A stretch of 64,000 nucleotides of DNA from Planctomycetota bacterium (GCA_029260765.1 JAJDCP010000011.1:62001-126000), one strand, 5' to 3'. Positions 35,218-44,746 are shown, counted from the stretch's first letter. Made by a program: numbers and translations. The notes: generated by a model from the sequence alone, not told the origin.

Positions 35218-35246
35218 TTGTCGGCAAACTGCAGATCGGCTACCAT
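35218..35246 (+). promoter_or_regulatory. candidate sigma-70 promoter
   Basis: TTGTCG (35218-35223), 17-base spacer, TACCAT (35241-35246), 31 bases before the ATG at 35278. Confidence 0.5.
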
Positions 35247-35277
35247 CTACACGCGCATCGCGCCCGGAGGGCCCGCC

Positions 35278-37119
35278 ATGTTCTGCACAGCTTGCGGCGC
35301 ACGCCTGCCCGCGTGGGCGAGGTTCTGCTCGGGGTGCGGCGCGGCGGTCGCCGCCCCTCCCGCAACCCGACCGGCCTCGCCGACTCTGTCCGATGCGCAG
35401 ACTCTGGCTCCCTCGGTGGCGTCGCCCTCCCAGCCTGCAGACCTGACCTTGACCGGGACCCAGACTCAGGCTCTCTCGCACACGCTCAGCGGCGCCGCCA
35501 CGATCAGCAGAGAGCCGCTTGCCGTCTGGCTGGGGCGCGAGCTCGGCGGCTACAAGCTCGAGCAACTCTGCGGCAGCGGGCCCCTGGGCGCGGTGTTTCA
35601 GGCCCGCCGCCTGGGCGATGGGCCCAGGGTGGCGGTCAAACTTTTGCGCCCCTGGCTGGCCAACGATACGGCCTTGATCGACGAGCACCTGCAGACGTTG
35701 CACCTGCTCAATCTGCTCGAGCACCCCCATCTGTTGCCGGTCAGCGAATCGTTCCGGCGGGCGGGCATCTATGCCATCGTCACCCCCTGGGCCGAAGGGG
35801 GCTCGCTCAGCGGCCTGCTCGCGCGGCGGGGGAAGCTGTCGGAGCCGCAGGCAGTGGGTCTGTTGACGCAGGCAGTGCGAGGCTTGCTGGCCGCCGCCGA
35901 GAGTGGGCTGCACCATGGCAATCTCAAGCCCTCCAACCTGCTGTTCGATACTGCCGGGCGGTTGATGCTGACAGACTTCAGCCTGGCGACTGCCGAGCTC
36001 TCCGAGGCTACGACAGCCGGTGTCGGATCGCTGCGCGCCCACGCCTACCGCGCCCCCGAGCAGTGGCACGACACACGCCTGGCCGACAGCCGCTCGGACC
36101 AGTATGCCCTGGGCTGCCTGTTGTTCCTGATGTTGACTGGGGCTCCGCCCTTTTCGGGGCCCGGCCGCGTGCAGCTGCTGCGGCAACACTGCGCTGAGCC
36201 CGCGCCGCGGCTGCGCGAGCAGTGTCCGGCCGTGTCCACAGAGCTGGAGACGCTCGCCGCGCGCCTGCTCGCCAAGGAGCCCTCGGCACGCTTTGCCGAT
36301 CTGGCGGCGCTCGCCGAGGCCCTGGCCAGGCTGCCGAGTTGGCAACCCGCGCTCGCGCGGCGCTTGAGCTTTGAGTTGCCCGCAGCGGAGGCTGCTCCGC
36401 AAGCCGTGCGGGTGTTCCCCCAGGCGGGCGAGACCTGGCAACGCATCCCGGCGGGCGGATTCACGCGCTGCTGCGCCGAAGCAGGGAATGAGCCCCTGCG
36501 GGTCGAGCTGGCCCGCCCCTTCCTGTTGCGAGCCATGCCGCTCAGCCAACGGGATTGGCTCGAGCTGATGGGAACGCCCTGCGCCCGCGTTGCGCAACCC
36601 GGAGACCGCCTGCCGGCGACCGGGATCAGCTGGTGGCAGGCGCTGGACGCGTGCAACCGGCTCTCCGAGAGAGAGGGGCTTGCACCCTTCTATCAGCTCG
36701 CTGACCGTCGCATGCAGGTCCTGGGCGGCACGGGCTACCGGCTGCCGAGCGAGGACGAATGGGAGCTCGCCTGCCGTGCAGGCAGCGACACGCCCTACTG
36801 GCACGGAGCGCAGCTGCTCCCCAGCCAGGCCTGCTTCGACACCAGCTACCCGCTGCCCGGGCTGAGGCGTACAGACAGCCCCACAGCCCCCGCGCCCGTG
36901 GCCAGCTTCGCTCCCAATCCCTGGGGCTTGTTTGGTCTGCATGGCGGCGTCTGGGAATGGTGCGCCGAGCGCTTCGGCCGGCGCCCGCTGCGGGTGGCTC
37001 GCGGCGGTAGCTGGGGCACACCTGCAGGCCAGTGCCACGCCTCATTCCGCGGCCGCTTCCACCCCGCCAGCCAGCTCCCTACGCTAGGCCTGCGTCCGGC
37101 ACGCTGGGAAGAGGCCTGA
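35278..37119 (+). CDS. zinc-ribbon / pseudokinase / sulfatase-modifying-factor-like protein
   Basis: 613 residues; GGAGGG precedes the ATG. Residues 1-22 are a zinc ribbon (C3, C6, C17, C20). A Thr/Ser-rich linker leads to a kinase fold at about 85-350 with the VAVK lysine and an APEQ segment end. The catalytic loop reads HGN at 213-215 instead of HRD, so the catalytic Asp is Asn, and DFG reads DFS (D233-S235). It is probably a pseudokinase. Residues about 375-610 are an FGE/SUMF-type domain (IPAGGF, YRLPSEDEWELACR, GLFGLHGGVWEW, RVARGGSWG). No membrane helix. Partners may be the kinases in this block. Confidence 0.88.
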   Translation: MFCTACGARLPAWARFCSGCGAAVAAPPATRPASPTLSDAQTLAPSVASPSQPADLTLTGTQTQALSHTLSGAATISREPLAVWLGRELGGYKLEQLCGSGPLGAVFQARRLGDGPRVAVKLLRPWLANDTALIDEHLQTLHLLNLLEHPHLLPVSESFRRAGIYAIVTPWAEGGSLSGLLARRGKLSEPQAVGLLTQAVRGLLAAAESGLHHGNLKPSNLLFDTAGRLMLTDFSLATAELSEATTAGVGSLRAHAYRAPEQWHDTRLADSRSDQYALGCLLFLMLTGAPPFSGPGRVQLLRQHCAEPAPRLREQCPAVSTELETLAARLLAKEPSARFADLAALAEALARLPSWQPALARRLSFELPAAEAAPQAVRVFPQAGETWQRIPAGGFTRCCAEAGNEPLRVELARPFLLRAMPLSQRDWLELMGTPCARVAQPGDRLPATGISWWQALDACNRLSEREGLAPFYQLADRRMQVLGGTGYRLPSEDEWELACRAGSDTPYWHGAQLLPSQACFDTSYPLPGLRRTDSPTAPAPVASFAPNPWGLFGLHGGVWEWCAERFGRRPLRVARGGSWGTPAGQCHASFRGRFHPASQLPTLGLRPARWEEA

Positions 37120-37221
37120 GAACCACCCCCAGAAATAGTTTTCAAGAAATCTGCATGGTTCAGGCTCCTCCCGTCTCTATCTCCTCCAGAAGGCAACCGC
37201 CCCCGGGGCAGAGGAGATGGC

Positions 37222-37875
37222 ATGCGCAAGGGTTTCACCCTGATCGAGTTGCTGGTGGTCATCGCGATCATCAGTGTGTTGTCCGGCCTGGTGATGGCCG
37301 GAGTGTTCGCGGGACTACGCAGAGCGGACCAGCTGCAGGACCTCAACAATCTGCGCGGCATCGGCCAGGCAGCCGTGTTGTACGCGCAGAACCATCGTTT
37401 CTTCCCCCACTACGGCGACGGGAGCAACGGCATCGCCGGCGAGAACGATGCCGAGGGTTCGTTGCTATCGCTGTCGTTGCTGGTGCGCGAGCGCTTGATC
37501 GACAACCCCGCATTGTTTGTCCCCGACGCATCGAACATGATCGCGGCAGAGTCTCCAGACTGGGAGAACAAAGAAGAGTTGGCGGAGTTCACCCTCGAGC
37601 CGTACAACTGCGCATATGGCTGGTCGAAGCGCGCGCGCAAGCCCGGCGGCCGCAGCGACCTGCCCTTGGCCTCCACCGCCTACATCGAGTTCGAGTCCGA
37701 CGCCGATATAGAAGGAGACGGCACCGACGCTTCGCAGTGCTTCCCCGATGGCATCAACGTCCTGTACCTGGACGGTCGGGTCGCCTGGTGTTCTTTGACC
37801 AACGAGGATGCGCTGCTGCGGGTGGTCGAGAGGGTGGTCGTCTCGGAGGGTCTGGAGTCGTACACCGACCGATGA
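37222..37875 (+). CDS. prepilin-like protein with N-terminal methylation motif
   Basis: 217 residues. The N-terminus KGFTLIELLVVIAIISVLSG is the classic prepilin signal, cut before the Phe by a prepilin peptidase and methylated. The rest resembles pseudopilins with a C-terminal variable head, including the GINVLYLDGRVAW end that recalls the H-X9-DG class of planctomycete and verrucomicrobial proteins. GAGGAG lies about 6 bases before the ATG. No type II secretion or type IV pilus genes are in the window, so it would work with machinery encoded elsewhere. Confidence 0.85.
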   Translation: MRKGFTLIELLVVIAIISVLSGLVMAGVFAGLRRADQLQDLNNLRGIGQAAVLYAQNHRFFPHYGDGSNGIAGENDAEGSLLSLSLLVRERLIDNPALFVPDASNMIAAESPDWENKEELAEFTLEPYNCAYGWSKRARKPGGRSDLPLASTAYIEFESDADIEGDGTDASQCFPDGINVLYLDGRVAWCSLTNEDALLRVVERVVVSEGLESYTDR

Positions 37876-37903
37876 TCCTAGCGCAAACTTCGCAGGAGTC
37901 AGC

Positions 37904-39751
37904 TTGAAGCGCCTGGTCCGTAGTCTGTCGGGAATGCTGCTCGTCGCCCTGTTGGGGACGGGCCTGTGGTGGCTTGTGTTCTTCGGCTTCGCGGGCTCTC
38001 TCTGGTCGGGCGCGGCGGCCATCGACGCCTTGAGCATCGAGCAGAGCCCCCCCGGCCAGGCGCTCGGCGAGCGCGTGTTCGCCGAGCTTCGCGGCATGCT
38101 GTGGCAGGCCACCAAGCCCCCGCGACCGCCCGCGCCGGAGCAGGCTACCGGCGGAGAGCTCTGGGAGCGCCTGCTGTGGCAGGCGCTGACCGGCAAGCGC
38201 AGCGAGCAGCAAGGCCTGATCGAACAGGCCCTGGCGGCGCACCCTCGCGGACGCGCCCTGCGCGCGTTCCACTTCGTGTGGCTGCTCGATCAGCTGGTGG
38301 CGGCTCCCCAGACCTCCACCAACGCCCGGCTGAGAGGGCTGGAAGCGGCCGCACAGGCAGGTCTTGCCGTCGACTCCGACAACGGTGTGTACCCACTCGG
38401 GCTGTGCATCGCGCGCCTGGCCGTCGCCTGGGAGCAGACGCCGAACGCTCTGCCCGAAGCCGCCCAGCGAGAAGCCCTGGACAGCCTGTTCGAGGCCGCA
38501 GAGCAGCCCAGGCTGCGCTTCTACCACACCCGTACCAACCGGCTGTCGCTTGCGCGCCGCGTCGGTGTCCCGCTCGAGAGTTGGCAGGGAGTTTTCGCCC
38601 TGAACCAAGCGCATGATCTGCAATACCACTGGCCGCTGTACGACGCCCTCGGCAGCTTGAGCGAACACGCCGCCGCGCTGCACAGCGTCGGGCAGCGTGC
38701 GGACGCCCAGGGGATCTGGCAGGCCATCGTCGATGTCAGCTTGCGCTACCAGCAGGGCTCTGAGCTGCTGATCGATTTGTTGACCGGCGTGGCGGTCGAG
38801 ACCGAAGCGCGCCGGCGCCGCGCAGAGGCTTGGGTCGAGGCCGGCGAGGCCTCGGCAGCCGCCCGCGAGCTCAAGATCGTGGCCGCCATCGAAGAGTTGT
38901 TGAGTGAGGTCCAGACCCTGCCGCAGAATACCGCTTTGCCTGGCTTCGGCGCGCTCGACAATCAGCTGGTGCCCGCGGGCGGCGGCCCCGGCGATAGCGC
39001 CTGGGGACGGCAACTGGAATACCGCACCTTCGGTCTTCTGGCGCTGGGCGCACTGGCTCTGTGTCTGGTGCTGTGGGCGGCGTTGAACACCGGCGGGGCT
39101 CTGTGGAATGGGCAGGACCGCCTGATCTGGCCGAAGGCGCGTATGCTCTGGTTGATGCAGGTCTTCGGAGTGCTGGCACCGGTGGCGGCCTGGCTGTTCT
39201 TCGACAACTTCCATCCCAGCCGCCAGATCGGGTTGTTCTACCAACCGGCCGTGCTGATCCAACCTCTGGCCCTGAGCCTGCTGGTGCCGGCGCTGCTGCT
39301 GTGGCTGGCGCGCCGGCTCGAAGACTCAGGCGACCTCCCCGAGCCGCCGGATGGACGCCGCCGCGCAGCCCTGTTCCTGCTCGGGCTCGGTTGCTTCCTC
39401 GCCTGCTTCTGGACGGGCAACGTACGAGCGATCCTGGCGCTGCACTCACCCGCCAGCTGGGCTCTGCTCTGCTGGTTCGTGGCCGGGCTGGTGATGCTCG
39501 ACGCGGGACTGGTCGCCCGACGCAGCCTGTCGGTCGAGCTGCGGGCCCAGCGTCAACTGCGTGTGGCTGTGGCTTCGCTGTTGGGGGTGCTGCTGGTGCT
39601 CGCGGTCTCGCTGGGTGTGGGCCTGCCGGTGTATCAACGTGCCGAGCAGGACTACCTGCAGAGGGTTGTGCTCCCGCTCAGCCAGGGAGAGGTGTCGATC
39701 ACCCGCTGGAGCGTCGTGCGCGACTTCGACCGCGAGTCCACTCCGCCATGA
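37904..39751 (+). CDS. large membrane protein, unknown
   Basis: 615 residues from TTG at 37904, which has AGGAG 5 bases upstream. One helix lies near the N-terminus (about 8-37). A soluble helical stretch of about 320 residues follows, rich in Ala, Leu and Glu and possibly TPR-like. The C-terminal 250 residues hold about six membrane helices starting near residue 365 (for example GLLALGALALCLVLWAALNT). The function is unknown. It overlaps the ECF sigma gene by ATGA, so it belongs to the sigma/anti-sigma operon. Confidence 0.75.
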   Translation: MKRLVRSLSGMLLVALLGTGLWWLVFFGFAGSLWSGAAAIDALSIEQSPPGQALGERVFAELRGMLWQATKPPRPPAPEQATGGELWERLLWQALTGKRSEQQGLIEQALAAHPRGRALRAFHFVWLLDQLVAAPQTSTNARLRGLEAAAQAGLAVDSDNGVYPLGLCIARLAVAWEQTPNALPEAAQREALDSLFEAAEQPRLRFYHTRTNRLSLARRVGVPLESWQGVFALNQAHDLQYHWPLYDALGSLSEHAAALHSVGQRADAQGIWQAIVDVSLRYQQGSELLIDLLTGVAVETEARRRRAEAWVEAGEASAAARELKIVAAIEELLSEVQTLPQNTALPGFGALDNQLVPAGGGPGDSAWGRQLEYRTFGLLALGALALCLVLWAALNTGGALWNGQDRLIWPKARMLWLMQVFGVLAPVAAWLFFDNFHPSRQIGLFYQPAVLIQPLALSLLVPALLLWLARRLEDSGDLPEPPDGRRRAALFLLGLGCFLACFWTGNVRAILALHSPASWALLCWFVAGLVMLDAGLVARRSLSVELRAQRQLRVAVASLLGVLLVLAVSLGVGLPVYQRAEQDYLQRVVLPLSQGEVSITRWSVVRDFDRESTPP

Positions 39752-40272
39752 GCCTGACACCGGCGCTCCGGGAGTGCCGGGACGCGGCCCGCCTGCCGGA
39801 GCTGCTGCGTGCCAGCCTCGACAGCCTGTTCCGCTTGTTGCGTGCCTGGGGCCTGGCCTCCGAAGTCGCCGAAGAAGTCGTGCAGGAGACCTGCTGCCTG
39901 GCTCTCGAGCGCCGCCAGCAATACCGGGGCGCGGGACCGCTGTTCGCGTGGGTGTTGAAGATCGCCTACCGCCAGGCCGGCCGCCGCCGGCGCCAGAGGA
40001 AGAACCTGCCGCTGCCGGAGCAGCTGGCTGCCCGGCTGGTTCCGCCGGAGAAACGCGCTATGCTGCGGGAAGAGACCCAGCGTGTGAAAGCGGCGATGGA
40101 GAGGTTGTCCGAGCGCGAGCGCAGTGTCTTGCTGATGCGCTCTGTCGAAGGCCTGTCGGGCCGCGAGATCGCCGATGTACTCGAGATTCCCATCGGCACC
40201 GTCTGGAGTGACCTGAGCCGCGCCCGCGGTCAGCTCAAAGCTCTGTTGGGAGGAGCCGGTGATGGACTGTAG
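39748..40272 (+). CDS. ECF-type RNA polymerase sigma factor
   Basis: 174 residues, ATG at 39748 inside the ATGA overlap with the membrane-protein gene. Region 2 (about 20-85: AEEVVQETCCLALERRQQYR, FAWVLKIAYRQA) and region 4 (about 115-165: LSERERSVLLMRSVEGLSGR, EIPIGTVWSDLSRARGQLK) are complete. The anti-sigma gene overlaps its end by 11 bases, the usual arrangement of an ECF sigma factor with its membrane-bound inhibitor. The regulon and the signal are unknown. Confidence 0.92.
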   Translation: MSLTPALRECRDAARLPELLRASLDSLFRLLRAWGLASEVAEEVVQETCCLALERRQQYRGAGPLFAWVLKIAYRQAGRRRRQRKNLPLPEQLAARLVPPEKRAMLREETQRVKAAMERLSERERSVLLMRSVEGLSGREIADVLEIPIGTVWSDLSRARGQLKALLGGAGDGL

Positions 40273-40684
40273 CCAGGCAGGTCCCCAGCTGCGAGCCAGC
40301 CTTGCAGGCCTGTTGGACGACGCGGAAGAGAAGGCGCTGCGCGGACATCTGGCCCATTGCCAGGCGTGCGCCGCCGCCCTGCCCTTCGCTCCACCAGCCG
40401 AGGCCCAACAACGCATGGCGGCCCGGCTCGAGCTGCTCTTGGCGCAGCCGCGGCCCCCAAGACGCGCCCCGGACAGGCTTGCCGCCATGCTGGCTGTCGC
40501 GGCGGCACTCTTGTTGCTCTGCGTGTTGTGGCTACCCGCGACCCCCGAGCCTGCACTGCGGGCGCCGGTCAGAGACCAGGGTTGGGTTCCGCCGCTGGCG
40601 GCTTCCCGGCAGACTCCCGCCATCCGCAGCCTGCCTGAGACCATCTTGCTCGCGGCCCGCCGTGGCAGGGCGGAGCAGCCCTGA
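40262..40684 (+). CDS. zf-HC2 anti-sigma factor
   Basis: 140 residues from ATG at 40262 (GGAGG about 9 bases upstream); GTG at 40259 is an alternative. The zinc motif H29-x3-C33-x2-C36 (GHLAHCQAC) is the anti-sigma signature. A transmembrane helix at about 75-95 is followed by a short outer tail of about 45 residues. It should bind and hold the sigma factor encoded just upstream until a signal releases it. Confidence 0.85.
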   Translation: MDCSQAGPQLRASLAGLLDDAEEKALRGHLAHCQACAAALPFAPPAEAQQRMAARLELLLAQPRPPRRAPDRLAAMLAVAAALLLLCVLWLPATPEPALRAPVRDQGWVPPLAASRQTPAIRSLPETILLAARRGRAEQP

Positions 40685-40714
40685 GGCCGCAGGCCCTGGT
40701 CTGTCCGCCAGGCA

Positions 40715-43700
40715 TTACGGGCGCCGAAGGCTGCGCACAATGCGGAAGCCGAGGAAGTCGCTCGAGGACGCCGGATCAAACGAAAAACGCTGGGCCGCGC
40801 GGCAGAAGCCTGCATCCTCGAACACGTGGCCCCCCCGCCACACCCGCTTGCCAGGGCTCGCGGGGCCCAGTGGATCTACTGACGCCTGGGGGTAGGGGCC
40901 GGCTACGTTCCAGCACCACTCGGCCACATTCCCCAGCAAGTCATAGAGGCCCCAGAGGTTGGGATCTTTGCCTCCCCCGGGCTGCGGCCTGTTCACCGCG
41001 TCCCCCTCCCACCAGGCGACGCGCTCCAGCGCGCCGTAGCGCGGCCCGAAGGTTCCCGCCCGGCAGGCCAGCTCCCACTCCGCCTCGGTCGGCAGCCGGT
41101 AGCCCTCGGCATCGAGGCCCAGGAAGGCAACCTCCGCAGACACGATCGACCCCCGCGCATCCCGCTCGATGTGTTCAAGACTGTAGGCGGCGGAGAGGCA
41201 CTCGCGGGCAGAGAGGACATTGCAGAAGGCGACCGCATCGTACCAACACACGCCCCCGACCGGCACGCCAGGGTCCTTGTACACAGCGGGGTTGAACTCC
41301 AACAACTCCTCGAAGTCTCGCTGGTTGACCTCCATGCGCCCCATGAAAAAGCTACGGGTCACGGTCACACTATGGGCAGGTTGCTCGTCTCCCCAGGACT
41401 CGGTCTCTTCAGCCGACGACCCCATCGTGAAACGGCCCGCCGGTACGAGCATCAACTCCATCCCCAGAGTGTTGGTCATCGCTACGTTGACACCGCAGGC
41501 CTCGGCTGCCGCATGTTGCTGGCGCAACGCTCTGAGAGCCTGCTCCATATGGGCAACCGCCCTCTGCACCGTCTGCCACTTCGACAACAGATCGGCGAGC
41601 ACCTGCTCGAGCTTGGCGACCTCGAGTCCGTCCTTCGATGCTCGGAACTCCGAGTCGCCGGGTCGTTGCAGCCGGCGCGATAGCCTCATCCGGGTGGCGT
41701 GATGGAGACGGATGCGAGGGGTCAGCGCCGCGTAGGTCTCGAGCCACGCGTGGACCTGGACGGTGTCTCCGGGCGGCGTAGCATTGCGGGCCAGGTCTTC
41801 GACCAGCTTCAGGTCGTAGAGCCGCCCGATGTTCGCCAGGTGCTCGTTGGTCTCGGCCAGGAGCCTCTGATTGTCGGCCTTCTGCCCCAACACCACGAAG
41901 GTCGTGGCCCCCATGCCCACGAGCAGCACGAGCAGCATGGCCAAGGCCAGCGCGCGCACGGGATGCCGGCGGCAGTACTTGGCCATCAGCTCAGCCGTAC
42001 CCGCCGCCCGCGCGTGGATGGGGCGATGCTCCAACCAACGCTCAAGATCGTCGGCCAGGGCGCCGGCGGAGGGATAGCGCTTGCTCTCGTCGGGGTGGGT
42101 CGCGCGCGCGACGATGGTGTCCAGGTCTGTTGGAATCCCACCGACGTACGCCGAGAGGCGTGGCAGGTTGCCCAGCTGCGCCTGTTTCATGATGTCATGG
42201 TCGCTGTCGAGCTCATGGAAGGGCTTCCTGCCGCTGAGCAGCGCGTACAAGGTCATGCCCAGGCCGTAGATGTCGGCCGGGGGCCCGACGCGCTTGGCAT
42301 CGAGGATCTGCTCGGGGGCCATGTAGCGCGGGGTCCCCAGCTGTGCCCGGCTGCGGGTCAGATCGCCTCCTCCGACATGCGCCAGACCGAAATCGAGCAG
42401 CCGCACCCGGCCCTGCCCGTCCAGCATCAGGTTGGCGGGTTTGACATCGCGATGCACCACCTGCAACTGATGCACGGCGTGCAGCGCCCGCGCAGCGTCG
42501 ACGATCCAACGGACACGCTGCCGCAGCGAAGTCGGTTCGGAGTTGCCCTCTTCAGCGCGGGCTGCCAGCCAGGCTTCGAGTGTGGGCCCCGGTAGGAGCT
42601 CCATCACGAAGAACAGGCTGCCGGCTTCCTCGCCGACTTCGAAGATCCGCACGATATGGGGATGCCCCACGGACGCCAGCACGCGGGCTTCGCTGAGGAA
42701 ACGCTGGCGCGCTTCGCGTCTGGCCCAACTTCCACCGACCAACAGCTTGAGCGCAACTTCACGCTGTAAGCGGGTGTCCCAACCGCGGTAGACCTCCCCC
42801 ATCGCCCCGCGGCCGACGGGCTCGACGATCCTGTAGACGTTGCCGAGGACCCGGCCGACGAAAGGATCCAGCACCTTCGCTGGCGCATCGTCGGGCGTTC
42901 CAGGCTCGGCGCTGTCGCGCTCGCCGTTGTCGCGCTCAGCGTCCGTCACTGCGACCAACCTGCGGGACTCACTGCCATTGCTCAGCGCGAGCAGCTCGGC
43001 GTAGCGGTGCTTGAGCACCCGCGGCGGGCTGCCGTCCAGCGCGCCATACCGAGGCCGTTGGGGGTCGATCCGCTGCAGCAACAGCACCTCGCCCGCATCG
43101 ATGATCCAGAAGGGATCGAGCTCGAGGAAGCGCCGCCCGCAACGCCAGTACAAACGGCCCGGGGCCAGGCCTGGCGCGGCGGTGAAGGCCCGGCCGCGGA
43201 AGGCCCCTTGCGCCCCGCTGAGCTCGAGGGGATGGTAGCGTACGCGCGCAGCGTCCGCCACCACAGCGCTCTCGATACACACCAGCTTGCCGGTGCGAAA
43301 CAGCGCGCTGGAGCGGGACAGCTCGACCATGCGTGACAACAGGTCGATCTCTTCGTCACGCGGCCAGATGTGGGCACTCTTGTTGCGCAGCGCGAGCAGT
43401 CTCTCAAGAAACCGCAGCAGCGTGCTCCGGCGTCCACCCTGGGAAGCGAACAGCAACTCCCGCGCGTCGCGGGCCAGCTCGTCGTCTGCCGCGCTCCCCT
43501 GCAGGCCGTCGCGCGCGAGCCCGATCCACACGCCGAACGAAGGGCGGAAGGAGAGTCTGAGCATGCCCGGGGGCAGCGGCCGGCCCGCTTCACGCAACAA
43601 AGCGCAGCCGATCGCCGCCAGCAGACGCGTGAGGCCTTCCCACAGCAGGTAGGCGATCATCCTCCGGGGCAGCCCGGGACGCGCATTCCAGGCCGCCTGT

Positions 43701-44746
43701 GCAGCCTGAGCCAGGGGCAGGGGAAGGCTCTGGAAGTCGCTCGGCGCGAAGGACGTCGCCTCTGCCTCTTCGCAGAGTGCCGGAAACCGGGCCCTGCGGT
43801 CGCGCACAGAGTCTGCGCTGGAGCGAACGGCCGCCTCGTCCTCTGGCTCTCCGAGCAGGGCTTGCAGGCAACTCCGCACCAGCTCGGCTCTGGGCGGGCG
43901 CCCCGCTGGCTCGGGCTCGGTCAGCGCTCGCAGAAGAGAGTACAGCTCAGGGATCGGCTCCGGCGCGTCGAGCTCGAAGGGCCGCCGGCCGTCGAGCTCT
44001 GGAGGAAACGGGGCACGCCCGCTCAGACAGAACGCGAGCGTCGCGCCGAGGCCGTAGAGATCCGAGACGGCAGAGAAGCTTCCCTGGCCCGTCTCCGGCG
44101 CCGCATAGGCCGGATCCGCGAGCCGCTCGCCCAGCACAGTCAGGCTCTGCTCCTCGACGCGCCCCACCGGATGCGCGAGGCCCAGATCGGCCAACCTCAC
44201 GCTGTTCGAGCCCGGATCGATCAGCACCGTGTCCGGGCAGAGGCTGCGATGGACCAGGGCATGCTCGTGCAAACACTCCAGGGCCCGCGCGAGCTCGCAA
44301 GCGATCTCGACGGCGCGCCGGGGATCCTGCCTGCCCAGCTCGGCCAGCGTCTGCTCTTCGGAGCGTGCGTCGGTAGCGACGTAGGCGTAGTCTCCGGCCT
44401 CTCCCGCGCTCAGAATGCGTACCAGGTTCGGGTGGACGACCCGCAGGGCCAGCTCGCGGCGTCGGCGCTCGCGCTCTGCAGCGCTGCTGCCTCGCAGCGC
44501 CAACACCTTGAGCTCGACCCAGCGCCCGTCCGCCTCATCAACGGCCGCGAAAGCCGTACCTGTAGCGGTGCGTCGGCGGATGGCCTCGAGCCGGAAGGGG
44601 CCGATCATACGCCCGATCAGGAGTTTCTCGTGAGACGAGGCGGACAGCTCGAACCCGCATCGCCGGCAGCGAGCGAGTCTGGCCGGATTCTCCTGACTGC
44701 AATCGGGGCAAACCCGAGCAGGTTGCGTCGATGCCGGTGCGTCCAT
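40715..44746 (-). CDS. zinc-ribbon / pseudokinase / active Ser/Thr kinase / FGE-like membrane protein
   Basis: 1343 residues from ATG at 44746; no good Shine-Dalgarno precedes it. Order: zinc ribbon (C13, C16, C27, C30); a first kinase fold (about 45-290) whose catalytic loop is HRS at 166-168 instead of HRD and whose DFG reads DLG, so it is probably inactive; an unrecognised helical region (about 330-640); a second kinase (about 645-905) with GRGAMGEVY, VALK, HRD at 765-767, DFG and APE, so active; one membrane helix (about 931-953); a coiled stretch; and an outer FGE/SUMF domain (about 1085-1343: VPAGRFTMGS, YRLPTEAEWELACR, GLYDLLGNVAEWCW). A sensor kinase with an outer ligand domain is the natural reading. 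Confidence 0.9.
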   Translation of the reverse strand: MDAPASTQPARVCPDCSQENPARLARCRRCGFELSASSHEKLLIGRMIGPFRLEAIRRRTATGTAFAAVDEADGRWVELKVLALRGSSAAERERRRRELALRVVHPNLVRILSAGEAGDYAYVATDARSEEQTLAELGRQDPRRAVEIACELARALECLHEHALVHRSLCPDTVLIDPGSNSVRLADLGLAHPVGRVEEQSLTVLGERLADPAYAAPETGQGSFSAVSDLYGLGATLAFCLSGRAPFPPELDGRRPFELDAPEPIPELYSLLRALTEPEPAGRPPRAELVRSCLQALLGEPEDEAAVRSSADSVRDRRARFPALCEEAEATSFAPSDFQSLPLPLAQAAQAAWNARPGLPRRMIAYLLWEGLTRLLAAIGCALLREAGRPLPPGMLRLSFRPSFGVWIGLARDGLQGSAADDELARDARELLFASQGGRRSTLLRFLERLLALRNKSAHIWPRDEEIDLLSRMVELSRSSALFRTGKLVCIESAVVADAARVRYHPLELSGAQGAFRGRAFTAAPGLAPGRLYWRCGRRFLELDPFWIIDAGEVLLLQRIDPQRPRYGALDGSPPRVLKHRYAELLALSNGSESRRLVAVTDAERDNGERDSAEPGTPDDAPAKVLDPFVGRVLGNVYRIVEPVGRGAMGEVYRGWDTRLQREVALKLLVGGSWARREARQRFLSEARVLASVGHPHIVRIFEVGEEAGSLFFVMELLPGPTLEAWLAARAEEGNSEPTSLRQRVRWIVDAARALHAVHQLQVVHRDVKPANLMLDGQGRVRLLDFGLAHVGGGDLTRSRAQLGTPRYMAPEQILDAKRVGPPADIYGLGMTLYALLSGRKPFHELDSDHDIMKQAQLGNLPRLSAYVGGIPTDLDTIVARATHPDESKRYPSAGALADDLERWLEHRPIHARAAGTAELMAKYCRRHPVRALALAMLLVLLVGMGATTFVVLGQKADNQRLLAETNEHLANIGRLYDLKLVEDLARNATPPGDTVQVHAWLETYAALTPRIRLHHATRMRLSRRLQRPGDSEFRASKDGLEVAKLEQVLADLLSKWQTVQRAVAHMEQALRALRQQHAAAEACGVNVAMTNTLGMELMLVPAGRFTMGSSAEETESWGDEQPAHSVTVTRSFFMGRMEVNQRDFEELLEFNPAVYKDPGVPVGGVCWYDAVAFCNVLSARECLSAAYSLEHIERDARGSIVSAEVAFLGLDAEGYRLPTEAEWELACRAGTFGPRYGALERVAWWEGDAVNRPQPGGGKDPNLWGLYDLLGNVAEWCWNVAGPYPQASVDPLGPASPGKRVWRGGHVFEDAGFCRAAQRFSFDPASSSDFLGFRIVRSLRRP

